Source: Rhyzopertha dominica
Taxonomy: Eukaryota > Arthropoda > Insecta > Coleoptera > Bostrichidae
Length of the DNA stretch: 64,000 bases
NCBI GenBank assembly: GCA_025024175.1
Contig: QCXZ01000137.1
Span: forward strand, 65,622,911-65,686,910
Reading direction: 5' to 3'
Shown here: positions 18,968 through 32,769 of the stretch, in pieces
Layout of the letters: the number at the start of each line of letters is the position of its first letter
Numbering within the stretch: the first letter of the stretch is position 1
The notes under the pieces: model-generated
What the model saw: the letters and a program-made list of their open reading frames with translations, nothing else
The model's database searches: none
What the model was told of the DNA's origin: nothing
Translations under genes and position numbers: made by a program

Positions 18968-21611
18968 CGTGCTCAGTGGCGATCAACATTGACTTGAGCA
19001 TCGAACAACTATAACACAATGTGGCACATACAAATAAAACAACCGAAAAAAGTGTGTCATCATCCCTTCTTCAATGCTATTATCTTCAACCTCGTATTTC
19101 CTGTACCAGTCACAAAATGTTGCATATTCTTTCAAAAACACTTGCTCCTGCGCTTTCCTGCAAAATATTGCTTGAACCGACGATTTTTTATAACTCTACA
19201 ATGGTGCAATCGCCCTTTGTATTTTTGTTTCAAAATTGCATTAGTTCATGTCAAAATCACAACGGTGCGGTGGTCTAATAGTCTAATTCCAATTATGATT
19301 TTTATTTAACATTATAGACAGTATGAAATAACATTTTGTANGACACNCGCGTTATTTTTGCACTTGTTGGATATTCAATATCTATATCCACTGATAATGT
19401 AACATATTGCTTCACTCAGTTTCAACTTTTGATCAGGTTGCGGATTTGCGGACATATATTTTTTATTTTCCAAGCTACTTAGTTAATTCAAAATAAGGGC
19501 ACCTTTTTAACTTATTGACTACTTATTGTTAATAGCGAAAGCTGCCTCCTAAGAAGTACTAAATGCAACAGTATAATTTTAAAAAACTTTAACACTGTGT
19601 ATTGTATAAGTATCCAAAATTCAGCTTACCAACGCAACCCACAGGAGCCTTTTAAATTTTGGTTGCGCCGAGAAGTTTCAACAATACAGCAGCATTCCAT
19701 GCATTATTGCGGGGGCGAATCGCAGCAGTTTTAAATTAGCTACGCGGGGCAAAATGCAGGACGTAGCGCGCGAAATATATTGCCGCAACATATTACTTTA
19801 AGCAGCGGAACCGCAATACAAGCGCGCAATGATATATTTTTCAGTTACACGGTTTATATTGTTTTCCGTAATGCCGCATTATATTTCGCCGGTAGCGTGT
19901 GAACGGCACGATCACGAAATAATATCCCCGTCACCCACGCAAAAGGCATAATCCTCCCAGGCGACAATAACCTTCCTGTTCCACCACCCCATTCCTGCAG
20001 TCATTCCTGAAAGAGAAAGCCTTCCGTAGATTAATCTTTAAGGAACACTTAGGGCGAAACACTGGAAGCGCGATGTCACAGATAATGTCACAGGAAATTC
20101 TTTTAAGGCATTCATGGTGTGTCAAAAACGAAAATTATCGCCGCATTCGCGTACGTGCGGTCGGAATTTAAATCAACAGGTGAAACGGTGGAATGGAGGA
20201 ATCAGAAATAAGTTAGCAGGAAAACTGTTTTCTGTATATCGCAACCATATTGCTAGGGACTTAGTGTTTTAGTCACCAGACTGCATTGCGGGACTTAAAA
20301 AGTTCGCCTCGTGAGGGCTTAGACGGTAGCGTTGCGTCTCAAACAAATTTCGGGTAGCTTTTTTTATTGATGTTGAAGACTGTTACTGCTTTAAGCAAAT
20401 TTAATTACGCTAAAAACCAGTCATTTATTCTACACTGATCGTCATTTAGTATGTCTGAGCAACCACCACAGAATATGAAAGTTCATTATAAAAGCATCGT
20501 GCGGTTCACGATCACTGTAGTCATCATCTTGCCAGTAACACTGCATGAAACTTACAGTTCTGAGTTGTAGTGTTAATTTGGTCTTAATATAAGGTCAGTA
20601 ATGCTTGCAAGTCAGTACCAGAAACTAGAGGGAATAATGGGAAAAAACTATAGACAATCGTTACTAATTTAACAAATTTAGGAAAACAAGTATTAGTTCA
20701 GGCATCCAGACATAAAAAAAAACAAATAGATGAAATACAGCGTACAAGCTGAAATACTTTCCAGTGTGGTAAGCAATAATTACATGTATATAAAATCGAT
20801 ATATTTAGTGATGAGGCACGATATTGTTTACACAATCTTTAGTGAATATCTCAAAAACTACACGTGTAATCGCAAAAATGGTGGAGGGCAATTTTGTTAC
20901 TAACTTTGTGAGAAAAAAGGTTTGTATAGTCTTCACTTCCACCCCTTATTTACGGTGTTATAAACAAGAAACGCAACGCCTCTGTCCGCGTTGCTATACA
21001 AAAACTGCACTACGCTGTAGGATATGTGTTGTGTACGTAATTCAAAACTTAAAAACAAATACAAAATTATACAAAATCCTCATACTTGTAAATAATTGCA
21101 CTGCATAGTGATACAGGTAGGAGGGTAATGTTTATAACTCGGTAAATAAGAAGTGAGAATTAAAAATTATACAGACCTTTTTTGTACCAAATATAATAAC
21201 AATTAAAATTGTCCTCCATCATTTTATTACTTACCACACTAGAAAGAATTTAAGAAATACTTTAACTTGTACAGAATTATTTCATTCATTAAGTCTAGAG
21301 CCTGGACTATGTATGGCCCGACATCTGAGCATACTGAAAATTTTATTTCTCCCTCAAGAGATTTTGAAATTCAGGATGATTATGGATATCCATCCTTTTT
21401 TTGTAAGGTATTGCGTTAAAATCTCAAAATTCGCTTTTAATTAGCAACCCTGTTTCTCTCCATTTTATTGGTGGTGAGGTACGTGAGGTAGACTACTCAA
21501 ATGATGTTTTTGATAAATTGAGATCACAACATCTAGAAGGAAAAGAGGGACATTTCGATCCAACAAAATTTTGTTTGATCTTGTGTCAGACGAATATTGA
21601 GGTTCTTCGTC
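18968..21611. other. Anonymous stretch, nothing firm
   Basis: Contains two N positions (19341, 19347) and a more GC-rich patch at 19620-19920. Open frames at 19019-19309 and 20824-21108 have no family resemblance that I can name. Confidence 0.4.
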
Positions 21612-21643
21612 TTTGAAAAAGATTACAGGTGTAATCGAAACGT
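21612..21643 (+). other. Penelope-type hammerhead relic
   Basis: TTGAAAAA is followed by a perfect 7-bp hairpin (GATTACA-GG-TGTAATC) and then GAAACGTC. Penelope-like elements carry hammerheads of the form CTGATGA-hairpin-GAAACGTC, in which the palindromic ACGT allows dimer formation. The first core block is too degraded to cleave. The following GTCAGTGTTTTTA resembles sequence downstream of the Penelope-like copy near 62523. Confidence 0.35.
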
Positions 21644-24600
21644 CAGACCAATAAATTTTTGTCAGTGTTTTTAATAAAGACGACAACGTAAATGAAATGG
21701 ATGAAGAGCAAATAGATGACAACAGTGTTAGTTATAAGAAACAAGTTTTAAATTCTTTATCTATAGATTTAGAAACAAATGCAAAACAGCAAAACTTAAA
21801 AAGTAGGTTAGATACCGATTTGGACAAAATTTCTGGAGGCGAGGTAGTTGATTCTTTAAGAATGAGAACCTATATAATGCCAATCTGAACAATGATATTG
21901 AAACTGGACCTTATGTGAAAATTGCTGTTAAAGATGGTGTTTGGGTAATCAAAGATCTTCGTCATGCCTGCTTCTTGAGGGGACCACCAACAGATTAAGC
22001 ACCGATAGATTGAGGAGATATTTTTCATAAGAAACAAAAAATCTAAAACACATTGCACCTTAAGAGACTTAAAAAACTAAAAATTGGACAAAACAATCAA
22101 ACACAAAGTTAAAACGAGAATATCGTTGGCTTCATGTTCTAGTTCTTTTTTCTTCTTCCTGTGACTCTAAATTTCCATATATGACAGTAGAGTTATACAA
22201 GGATCTCTTAGGAAGTACGGAAATATTCGGGGATGTACTGGAAATAAAGGGAAGTAAAAAATTTTTTTGGAAGAAGTATAGGATGTATCTTACGAAAGGG
22301 AGGTATGGTGCAAAAAATTCTAGGCACCTGTTTACCCCTCTGTTATTTGCCATTATATTCTGCATCAAATTTCCTTTAGTTATGTTAAAAAAGTTTTTGG
22401 TACATCCAGTATATAACTGATTTGTAGTTTTGACAATCTGAATGAAACGAAAATTAATCGGAATTCATCAGTTTTCCCAATGAATTGTTGCTGACCACAT
22501 AAATGTATTCTACTTTATCCAATTAACCGACTTTCTATCTTCGACAATACAGAAAGTTATCCACGTTTCGTGAGGCACCCTGTATTCATAATTTCCATAG
22601 AACCTACACGAGATCGTGGTATAGGAACACCCTGTACCAGCTAGCGACAAAATTATTTATTATAATTGTCACCACATCGACAGCCTACCTGTTGGTTGAT
22701 AACCAGGAAAAGCGAGCTTATTGTTCGCGTATTGCCGGCTGATGGGCCTTCTTGATATGCCATTCACGCGTGTCTTTTGCCAGCGGAGAGGATAAAACCA
22801 AACGCACTACTCGTTAATGCAACATAAAACACTGGAAAACTTTAGAACCGAATGACTGTTAACACTAATTGGAAGTTATTTACGTCTGGGAATATACGGC
22901 TTCGTTATACCACCGTTAAGTATGAAATAGGACTTCCTTGACAAGCCTAGAGTGCATCATCCGCCCTTTATTATTTTGTGACAAAGCACTTCTTCGAGAT
23001 GTGCGAATTGTTTGCCTTTCGCTTGAGAGCGGCGGAAAATTTTAGACGAGTCGGTTTCGCGATGTCTATTTTCATGAGCATGAGAACACTGTGCAGGTAG
23101 TTAACGGTAATTATCATAAGACACTCGGATACTACAATTATTATTGTAATCATAGCAGCAATGTTCAGTTTTACTAAAATGGTTTCATTATATAATGTGG
23201 TTCAGCAAGGCAGTGCCTGCGAGACGTTTAAAGGCTGTCAATACGACTTTTGCTCTTAAAATAAAGCACCATGTACTGTTTTTACTTAAATCCAGTCATG
23301 CTCTCTGCTTAGGATACCTATTGGAATGTTTGTAAAGACAAACAGTAACAGTAAAGACTAGTTGAACCGATTATAAATCCTGTCCAGAAAACAAAAAAAT
23401 TGAATGCGAATAAACTGAGTGCTTACTGGGGTATATACCAAATGAGTTTATTTCTATAATTCTCTGAAACACAGGAGGTGATCCCTGATATTTTGAAGCA
23501 ACTTCCGTGAAGTATTCAAATCACAAACTCATACACAGCAACGAAAAACCAAGTAGTGGTAAATGTATAGGGTGATGCACGATTGACAGCACCTTAGATT
23601 TTCACGGATATCGAAATATAAGATTTTTTCCGAAAATTTAAAAAATTGGATAAAAGTAACTTCAAAGGAATTATAATGGGAAGAAAAATAATTATTCAAA
23701 TAAAGTTTTGATGAATTTGTTTATTCTTCACGACCAACTAATAACAAGAACGTACACATGCGTTTTACCTTTAAGGCTCGCTAATTAACAACTTATTCGC
23801 TTAAATTTCAAGTAAAAAAACAAAAATTTTCGAATAGAATGCCTTTATGGCGCAAAATGATCTTGAAATTTAGTTTATAGTGCATAATTACCACTTTGCT
23901 TATTTTAGAAAGCAAAAATTTAAAGAAACACAATGTTGGTGTAATTAATTGATATAAATACATACCTATAAATCATAATATTATGCAATATGTGTACGTA
24001 TACTATAAAAGCAATATATTATAAGCAGTAAGGAATGGTAACAATCAATTGTGTACGGTGAAATGATAATATAGTTAATCGTTGTCTTTAAGCAATTTAA
24101 TTAATATTCCTATTTCGCTTCTCTTATTTAAACTCGCAAGTTCTTGAGGTCCATAGTCCTTGGCGGTTAGATCAGGCAAATTGACATACGACGGTGGGAG
24201 CGCTGCCGGGCAAAAAGACTGTTTGCCAGATACTTATAATTAATAAGCAGGAAGTCTTGATTGCTCAGGTTCACGCTTAAAATTAAAGGTCGTTTACATA
24301 AAGCTTTTAATAAGTATTTTGGTAAATAGGCTACATACTGCCATTTCTGAAAATTATAGAAACAATATTTTCATCAAAAATACATTTTAAGACTGTTAAA
24401 ATATGTTCAATGAAAATATATATTTGGATAAGATTTGTTATGGCGAATCGAAAACCAGAATTTCCGTGACAGTTGCATACTTGCATCATCATGTTAAGTA
24501 TATATAGTAACAGAGCTGTAGTGATAAACAAATTAAAGGTCACTGAAGAAAAATTCAAATAAGGAAAAAGCTTATTAAAATAAAGTTATTTGCCTGATTA

Positions 24601-25986
24601 ATAATATTAGGATGTACTTAGTTTACTCAATGGTTTTCAATTCTTTAATGATGTCATGTTCTGTCTTANTACTGTCGTAATCGCTTCTGTAATTAGAAAT
24701 AAAACATTTCCTCCCCATTTGTTTTTTGAAGTCAAGCTCAACTTATAAATTACACTTTTTTAGTTCAACACAATCTGTAAGCCGCGTGGTACTGTAAGAC
24801 TTGTAAAACTGCGAGACTGCGACAGAAATATAATAGCCGTCATATAGCTGTTCTCACGCGCACTAAGCGTTACATCCAAGTGGATACCTTCGCACTGCTT
24901 CTCGCTGAGGCGTGTTTACAACCAGTAAACAAGAAGCTTGTCCAACTACAAAATAATTTGATTAATTTTGGGTCAACAAAACCTGTACCTTCACAAGACG
25001 TTTTGACCTAATTTCACGCTTATCTTCATGCTTTTATCAGAAGTGCAGTAGAAAATTTAGGCTTAACTTATGCTTCCGTTCAAGATATCCTTCATAAGCA
25101 TAACATGCACTCATACAAGTATACAAAAGCTTAAGCTTTAAAAGCAGAAGATTATCAAAATGTACACTTCTGCGTACACAGAACGATCAATGTGGTCAAG
25201 GAATGGGATTTCAAGAACAGTTTAGTTTTAATGTATTTTGCCTTCTAATGGATAACCATATAAGATATCTATTTAAGATGAATTCCCAAAAATATCTCGA
25301 TATTTTGAAATAAATAAGTAGTGAACGATTTTTTTTATGATCTGTTATTAGAATAGTATCGTACCTGTTAGTTTTAACTGGATGGGGTTATTGCTTTGAG
25401 GAAGTAACAACTGAGTTGGTCCAAAAGTTCGAAGATCGCTGGTCTAGAAGGGTAGGACCGTGGATATTTACTTCACACCGATACTCAATAAACAAGACAT
25501 GCGCCAACGAATGATTAAGTGCCGATGAGATATAGATGACCACATATTTGTCTACGAGTATTCCTATGTATGTTTACGAACCATAGAAAATATATTCTAA
25601 ATGTTTTCTAATTTTTCACACTTACATATGATATTCTTGTATTTGCATCGTTATTTAAATCGTTTCAAAAATAATTTGTGGTGACCCATAGTTAAAGAAA
25701 TTGTTATTTTGCAATCATACAAAACTCGAATAGCCTACATAAGGATGTAGATGTATTCGGTAGTTGGAAAAAAAACGCGACTAAAATCCGATGTGCAGGT
25801 ACTTACATCTAATGTATACTTCGCTTAAAGTTGAAGGAACTTACCTGGAAAGAAAAACATTAATTATTAGTGTATTAATAGAAAACAGCAGTTTCTATTT
25901 ATTAGCAAAATGAGCTTAGATGAATATACACAAGTGTTGCTTTTTCCGGGCTGTTATACCGTGGTCCAAAGTTTCCTTTTCCTACA
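21644..25986. other. Anonymous stretch
   Basis: An open frame at 21697-21888 (plus, 63 codons, acidic and lysine-rich) lies just after the hammerhead relic and could be a Penelope ORF start, but no motif supports this. CACCCTGTA occurs near 22576 and 22626, a common end motif of insect DNA transposons, without a resolvable element. One N lies at 24669. Confidence 0.4.
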
Positions 25987-26021
25987 GACGTTTCGCTGCT
26001 CGTCGCTGGCAGCATCTTCAA
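25987..26021 (-). other. Penelope-type hammerhead relic, minus strand
   Basis: Minus strand reads TTGAAGAT, then a hairpin with GCTGC/GCAGC arms, then GAAACGTC. The layout matches the relic at 21612-21643 and Penelope-type hammerheads, but the CTGATGA block is altered, so activity is not expected. Confidence 0.4.
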
Positions 26022-27949
26022 TGTCGACATCTTGATTCTAACAGTTACAATAAAAAAGCAAAGACATCTACAGAAGAAAGAAACTTCGAACCACACACTA
26101 TTTTAATAAATATAAAAAATTATAGTAAAGGATACTTTTGATATTAAGGTAGATGTATTTTGTAACCTAAATGGGAATATGTAACGCTATGTTTATGTTG
26201 ATTAAGCACTAAGCTTACATACATATGTTCCATAATTTGTGACCTCCATTCTTGCATTAAACTTTAAAAGCATTTCTCTGCATAGCAAATGCATTTAATT
26301 TAAGTTTGTAATACATAGCAACTAACAGTTTTATAAGCAAAAATATTATAATATATATTATAAAGCTAAACAAAAAGAACTCTGTTCTTCCCCTAAGCGC
26401 AACTTTCGAAGGTCACCTAGCATTGAATTTTGGATGACATTCGATCATTTGGACTATTCTGTTCCTACATACGTATTCCGTGTAGAAGTTCTTCGTAATT
26501 TTGGATTCCCCATCATCGATCGTAAACTTTTAAAAATAAGAGTGCCCAAAAACTTACTGGATGAGTGCGGGGAAAGTTATGGGAACTGTTGTTTTGTGAA
26601 ACGAATGGTATGTTGCTACGTTGCCATTGTGGCCAACTAGCCAATTTTGAGTATGTCTTGCATAGCAATAGGACGCAAAATTCGGCCCCCAGCGTGTTCT
26701 TCTTCAATAAAATTAATCAATTTCGCAAGAGAGTTTCGATTTACCAGCAACTTATCAGCAAAATTTTATTTACTTTACTTGCTTCAAACAAAGTGGGAAA
26801 CGTTATTATACATCCAATAACAGGTTGCAAGTTCCATCAACACCAATGCCGTGTTTTTTTTATTGAAGTTATGGCCCGTAACATCCATTTCATCCGTATC
26901 TTTGAGCACGGATTTCTACAAGAAAATAGACTTTTGCTTTTACATATCGCTATGTATATATTGAAATTTATTGCATTTGCATCTAACAGATATCGATGAT
27001 ACTAGCAGGGGTATATTCTCCAAAACCATTAAGTAGCAAGAACCAGCAGGCTATGTATTTTGTATGTAATTTCTAATTGAACCAGCTGGCTATATCATTT
27101 GGAAAACTAACAAAATGATGTCAGAATGTTTCCATTTCATCCATTATCTATTGCACAGAATCAACCTCCTGGTACCACTCTACGGCTAATAACGGATACG
27201 CTTAATCACATACAGCCGCACAAACCTAGTTGAATTTGACAACATGTCGCAAGTGTAGCAAATTTTTTCCAGCAGCAGAAACATTTAAACCATCAGTATT
27301 CCAATGGACCAAGCTACGTAGTTTTACTAACTTTAAATTTGAAGAAGTGAAAATGAGAACTAGATAACGACTTTTCAATTTGAGGTGGAATTCGTCAAAT
27401 TCTACGACTTGCTGAGAGGATTCATCTATCATCTACCTGATTCCACATTGCTTACCGGTATCGTATCTGAGTAGATACAAGAAACTCGTATCTCTTTTGC
27501 TGTCGATTGCGCAAGCGATCGTCTGCTTGAAGCGCCCGACCTTGAACAATACCGTTCGTAATTACATACCCAAAGCTGATTCACACCAAGTCCTGTTAAG
27601 GACGCGAGCTTCATCATAATTACAAGACCGCCTCTATATGCACCATTATAACATTATTGTTATTTGCTAATAGTTGCGGGCGCCTCTTCGCCGCCTCGTC
27701 CCAGAACCCAGTCATCGGCGTTTCGATTTTTATAACGTGTTATATAACCCTGTAATTGTCGAGCGGCTTAATCGGACGGGCATAATGTGTGTAACGACAG
27801 TTGATTATAGTGTAAATAGCTTGGAAAGTATTTAGAATGTGCGGGCACGTGACCATGCGTTCCATTGCAGGTTACGCATATCGAAATTCTTTGTCTGCCA
27901 TTCCACTTGCGGATATCTACTTTAAATAATCAGGAAAAAGTCTCAATTT
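26022..27949. other. Anonymous stretch
   Basis: The longest open frame (26565-26999 plus, 144 codons) and the overlapping frame at 26434-26640 show no domain or repeat resemblance. No gene is called. Confidence 0.4.
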
Positions 27950-28200
27950 TTATGTTATTTATGACCAATATCTTGGATATCGCGAGTTAAGTGCTGTTAC
28001 TCTTCCGCTGCAGCTGGTGTACCGCAAGGTACCGTCTCAGGACGGCTACCTTTGTTGAAATGCTAACATTCGTAATTACATAAACGAAACAGTGAACCAT
28101 GGCAAGAGGTTTTGCACATATAGTTGCAAGCAACAATCTATGAGACTCATTATACGAACAGCCGATTACCGCTCACAATGGTTTAGAAGTATTACCTGAA
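27950..28200 (+). pseudogene. LINE reverse transcriptase fragment (motif B)
   Basis: A plus frame reads AAGVPQGTVSGRLPLL, which matches RT motif B of non-LTR elements (SGVPQGSVLGPLLF). The YADD block expected about 25 residues later is not recognisable. One short motif supports the call. Confidence 0.32.
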
Positions 28201-30739
28201 GCTGTCGTAAATAGCAGACGGGTTCGGCACGTTCCCCTGTTTTGCAGCGGAGTGGACCGTATCCAAAAATTGTGTTTAGGGTTTTTTAGATTTTTTTTTC
28301 ATTATTTAGTATTATTATTGGAATGTGATGGCGAGAAGCAACCTTTAGATAAAACGGCAGAAGTGACTGGAACTCCGATCAACCATCTGCAACTCACGCG
28401 GATCTTATTAGAAGAAACATTTACGAAATGTACAAGAATAATGTTATTCCAACAATCGCCGTGTTATATAAAAAATTGAAAAATGATAATATTTTTTGTG
28501 TTGCTGCTTACAAGGGATTTAGTAAATTTATTATTTTGCTGAAAACCATTGATTAAACATATCCTCATGTTTGCAATTTTTTAAGCAAAATGGCAAAAAA
28601 AATTGCAAATTTCTTTATTTAAGCAATTTCCGTATCTTGATCTTAAAATGAGTTTTAACTATATTGAAAACAAAATTAAGAGTTATAAAGAATGTTACAA
28701 GACATTAGGAATTATTTTTAGTTTATCGACTTATTTTGTCCATTTCCACTGGTCTAAAAGCACATCTACGGAGCTTTGTATTATTTTTGTGCTGCAGCAT
28801 ATTTAAGCCGAGTTATGATGACGTTTAGTTCTCACAGTAAACGCTTTCGAGTTTGCTAGTAACTTTTTGGAGTGATCATTCGTAGAGCAAGCCATGTTTG
28901 TCAAGCGAGAAAAAAACAATGAATGGTTCTAAAGCCAGCGTTTGCGTTATATGTTGTTAATAACTGAATGGGAGCACAACAGCCGCAAGCAACATATTCA
29001 CTACGAATCATGATTTCATCGCACATCCTAACACAATTTGTCCTTGTTACATCTGACAAGATTGCAGAAGTCAATTCAGTGCGCTGACGGAAATACACTG
29101 CCTACCGTCTTTCTGCATATGTTGCGTTAACTGTTTTTGCTTGTCTCTTCAGGCAACTACTACAGATCCGTGATTATAGTGAAGCAGATTACTTTGAGCT
29201 CATTCATTCGGGAACACAGAACGCCGAAAACTATTTACCGTGTTTCCGGAATACCTTACAAATATAGAATTTACAAAGAAAGCTTAACAAATATGCACAG
29301 ACAATTTACTGAAATATTTTTAACAGATAAGTGAGAAAAACTCTTCTCTGAAAAAATTATGTCCTAACTTCAAGGCCGTTAGCTAATATCAAACATGTTA
29401 ATTTTATAAATATAACATCATTCAGAGACCGAAAATGCTCCTTCACGTATGTAAACACAAACAATGTGACATAACCAGAGTATGGCCGTTAGTATTTGCC
29501 TAAGCGGTTAGCGCTTCCTAGCGCGTTCGGTATTTTTAAGAAAAGAAGTCAAATTAAATTTGTTATGGGCAACAGCATTATCACGTTAGAGCATTTACAG
29601 CCATTTGCATGAACGTTCTAATATTCACATACTGTAATAACGCCATTGTTTTAAGCAGTTTACTACCATTCATTCCGTAATACAATGAAATGGAAAACGA
29701 CGCTAAAAGCACAGCGAGTTTAGTACAACACTGCATAAAGCTTTAGGATTCCGTGTATAGTGAAGCTAGTTGAAATCACTTTCTTGTGGCATTTCTTTCG
29801 CAAATCCTCGAAGACACTTCGTGTCACATTCGACAAGGATAAAACTCACAGCTGCTATTTCTTTTACGGAAAATGCTTTTAGATTCGGCATTGGTGTGTA
29901 CATTTTCAAAATATTTTCGATGCATATGCATGGTTCGAAATACCTAGCCAAGGAAGGCTCAGTTACAGATGCGGTCGGTCAAAAGCTTAGACATTATTTA
30001 CCAATGCAGTCTGTATCTTTTAGAATGAACGTGGCAACAAAAAGGGTACCTGGCTTACAACTTGCACTAATCAAACAAATGTTCTCCGCGAAACACTTAC
30101 ATGTGTTTCATAGCAGGATGTGTCAAAATCCAAGTGTGGTGTTAGAAGTAAAAGAAGAAGGGTGCAACCTTTGGTAGAAAAAATGAGGCCCGGAAGAATT
30201 ATATACTGACCACCGTAATGAAATAGTAAAATGGAGTTAAACTGATTCACCTTACAGAGGCAGGGCGCTACAAAAGCCCACAAATTACACTGTGAGACTC
30301 CGTAAACGAAGGCTTGGCAAAAACGGCATAAAATCATCTAACATAAGTTTTTGATGACCTAAGACGTGCAGGCAAAGCCTACTTAATATTTCCACGGTGT
30401 CACTATTAACTTACTCTAGTGTCAATCACGTTATCATTTGAAAAATCCTGTAGCTTGCTCTACACATTTCTGTAGACCAATGATGATTGCGCTAAAGAAA
30501 CGGTTGACGCTGTAACTATCGGGAATGAAAACATTACAAACCAGAACGATAAACTTGCACCAACACACATTATTCATGTAAAACAGATAATCATCTTCTG
30601 CCTGTGCTAAGCTTCAAAACGGGAGAAGTGAACGAAATGTTGCCCAACGATATGGAGTATACACCAGACGACCTGGAACTGGTCTCCAAAGCAAAAGTAA
30701 TGCCCATGATGATCGCTTTATCATTTTATAAAGATTGCG
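28201..30739. other. Anonymous stretch
   Basis: Open frames at 29770-30177 (plus, 135 codons) and 30071-30337 (minus) overlap and have no recognisable content. A TAAGCGGTTAGCGC run near 29500 resembles a tRNA A-box, but no B-box follows. Confidence 0.4.
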
Positions 30740-31410
30740 AAATTGTTGTCCCACAGCTGTCGAAATCAGACATCGACATCATCACGCACGATCGGAATAT
30801 CAATTTAAACGAACGGACAGTTAGAAGAACACTGGAGGAAGCAACTCTTAGCAGTTCTATACTCCTACAGCAGGTTGAAGGAAACATCATCGAATTGTGC
30901 GACTTTAGTTTGTTGGAAGGCACGGAAGTGCGATTTGCTTACTGATGAGTCAAGTTTAGCCTGCGATCTCCAAATAGTTGTGAGTTCTAGAGTAGGTTAC
31001 CGGGAGGGCTCAGTTATGGTGTGGACAGGAACACACAGAGCTGTGCATAGTTCAAAGATGCTCTTTAGCAGCTGCCGGACGTATCAGTGAAGTTCGCCAA
31101 GATTTTGTTATACCTTATGCTGATTTTGTTGGAAATGATTTCTTTTAATGTATGATAATGCCAAAGCGAGAATTACTCAGCAGTTATTAATGATGATTAC
31201 CTGACGTGACCTGACCTGACCTGACAGGCAGTAGCTAAGCCCAGATGCGAATCTAATCGAAAATGTTTGGGGCATGCTTAGGTGAAAAATACGAAGTCGT
31301 GTTCCTACTCATTTAACCGTAAATAACTTACAGCAAGCTGTCTTAGACAAATCAGAACTTATTGATCAAGGGAGCATCCGATAATTAATTTTAGGAATGC
31401 CGGTTAATTG
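30740..31410 (+). pseudogene. Tc1-like transposase, frameshifted
   Basis: Blocks occur in Tc1 order across at least three frames. ERTVRRTLEEATLS lies in the middle DNA-binding region. LLTDESSLACDL holds the first catalytic Asp, then GSVMVW and VIPYADFVGNDF. MYDNAKARITQQLL carries the second Asp, and PDANLIENVWGMLR the catalytic Glu. A C-terminal block follows (VNNLQQAVLDKSELIDQGSI). The family's SPDLNPIE is altered to SPDANLIE. A small run of TGACC repeats (31202-31226) sits just before that block. Terminal inverted repeats were not found. The element is inactive. Confidence 0.8.
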
Positions 31411-32769
31411 TACCTGTTACCATGACAACCATTATAATAATGTTTGGCTTTAAGCTATTAATTTCAAAATATTGATAAAATTTTTGCATAAAAAGTTATT
31501 CTTTAGACATCTTATAACATGGTATTGAAGATACCGTTATAATAACACATAGCAAAATGATTTTAACTTAGTTGAGGTTTGCAGCCCTTTGTTTCACAAT
31601 GGTCAGGTGCCAAAAAAAATAAATAGCTGGTCCCGAAGCGGCAATGTTAACAATTAATCAGAATAAGTAATTNCACAGTTATTATTGCATCTTGATTGGC
31701 TTATACAGAAGACGAAATACTACCATATAAATCTAACATCGTTTGTTAAAAATGACTATAAATCTATTCGCACGGATTAAAACAAAAGTTTCGTGTTCTC
31801 CCGCCATATAAATTTAAAAGTCCCCGGTCAGTTATTATATCACAGAACGGAATTAACGAGGCTATTGTTAATGTCGAAATATATCACTTTAAAGCAGAAA
31901 CAAAATTTAATAAAACCAAAGTAAATAGCAGAAGTGACGTTAAAAACAACAATTTTGTAATAAACGATATCAATAAATCGTTTGGCCCGGACATCTTGAG
32001 CAGGCAAGCGCCGGAGCACTGTTGGCCACTAGCTTAACCACTGGGATTTACACCCTTATTAGTATAACGGATGGGCGGACGTTGTCGTTTTTGTTTGCCG
32101 GGAAGATATTTCATTGTAGCGCTCTCTGTACGACCTCCTCAACTCGTTATATAAATCAGGAACATCGCCAACAGGACCCACGTCCTGCGGAACTCACCCT
32201 GTTCCTGCTGGAACTTTTTCTCCCGGTCTCACTTCCTCAATTACCCGCTTCTTGATGCCAACTGTGGAGTGCAGTCGTATACCATAAGTATACATTCCGT
32301 TACGTCGTTTTGCACTGCCTTTAACTGTACGCTGCAGCTGAGGTACTTCATCCACGAAGCTTCCGAGAAAGAGACACCTTAAATTATGCATATCTTCACT
32401 ATTAACTTATACTAACAATTTAAATGGATTATAATGAGGCGTTTTCTTTGCCAAACGATGTGCTCGTCCCAGTTGGCATCATTTTTCCAATTAATATGTA
32501 AAAATTCACTCTGTGGAAGTGTATACATAGTACGACGAGAAATTTACGGTGTCTGATATAGTAAGCGTTGAGTGACAGCGAAACTATTTGACATATTAAA
32601 AGTTTATTTATTTGCTGTGGCACTGGTTTTCATTCGTTGCTTGTCAAAATAGTTTAGAAATTACGCAAAGGTGTAACCAGAGGTTCGCGGCGAAGTCCTG
32701 CAATATATTAGGTGAGTGTGCTTTTTCTTACCAAGTGGAAAATGTTAATCATCCATGTACATGACATGG
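31411..32769. other. Anonymous stretch
   Basis: Short anonymous frames only. One N lies at 31673. Confidence 0.4.

Noticed and set aside
22570..22640. Two CACCCTGTA motifs as a possible MITE.
   Set aside because: Both are in the same orientation and no inverted partner was found, so no element can be delimited.
26565..26999. Open frame of 144 codons on the plus strand.
   Set aside because: No domain, no repeat context, and overlapping frames of similar quality. Not distinguishable from chance.
29480..29530. A-box-like TAAGCGGTTAGCGC suggesting a tRNA gene or SINE.
   Set aside because: No B-box or cloverleaf can be found downstream.
29770..30177. Open frame of 135 codons on the plus strand.
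   Set aside because: No recognisable motif, and the composition is unlike a conserved exon. Left as anonymous sequence.
30942..30948. CTGATGA, the hammerhead core start.
   Set aside because: No stem II hairpin or GAAA follows. The sequence is the codons of the Tc1 LTDES block.
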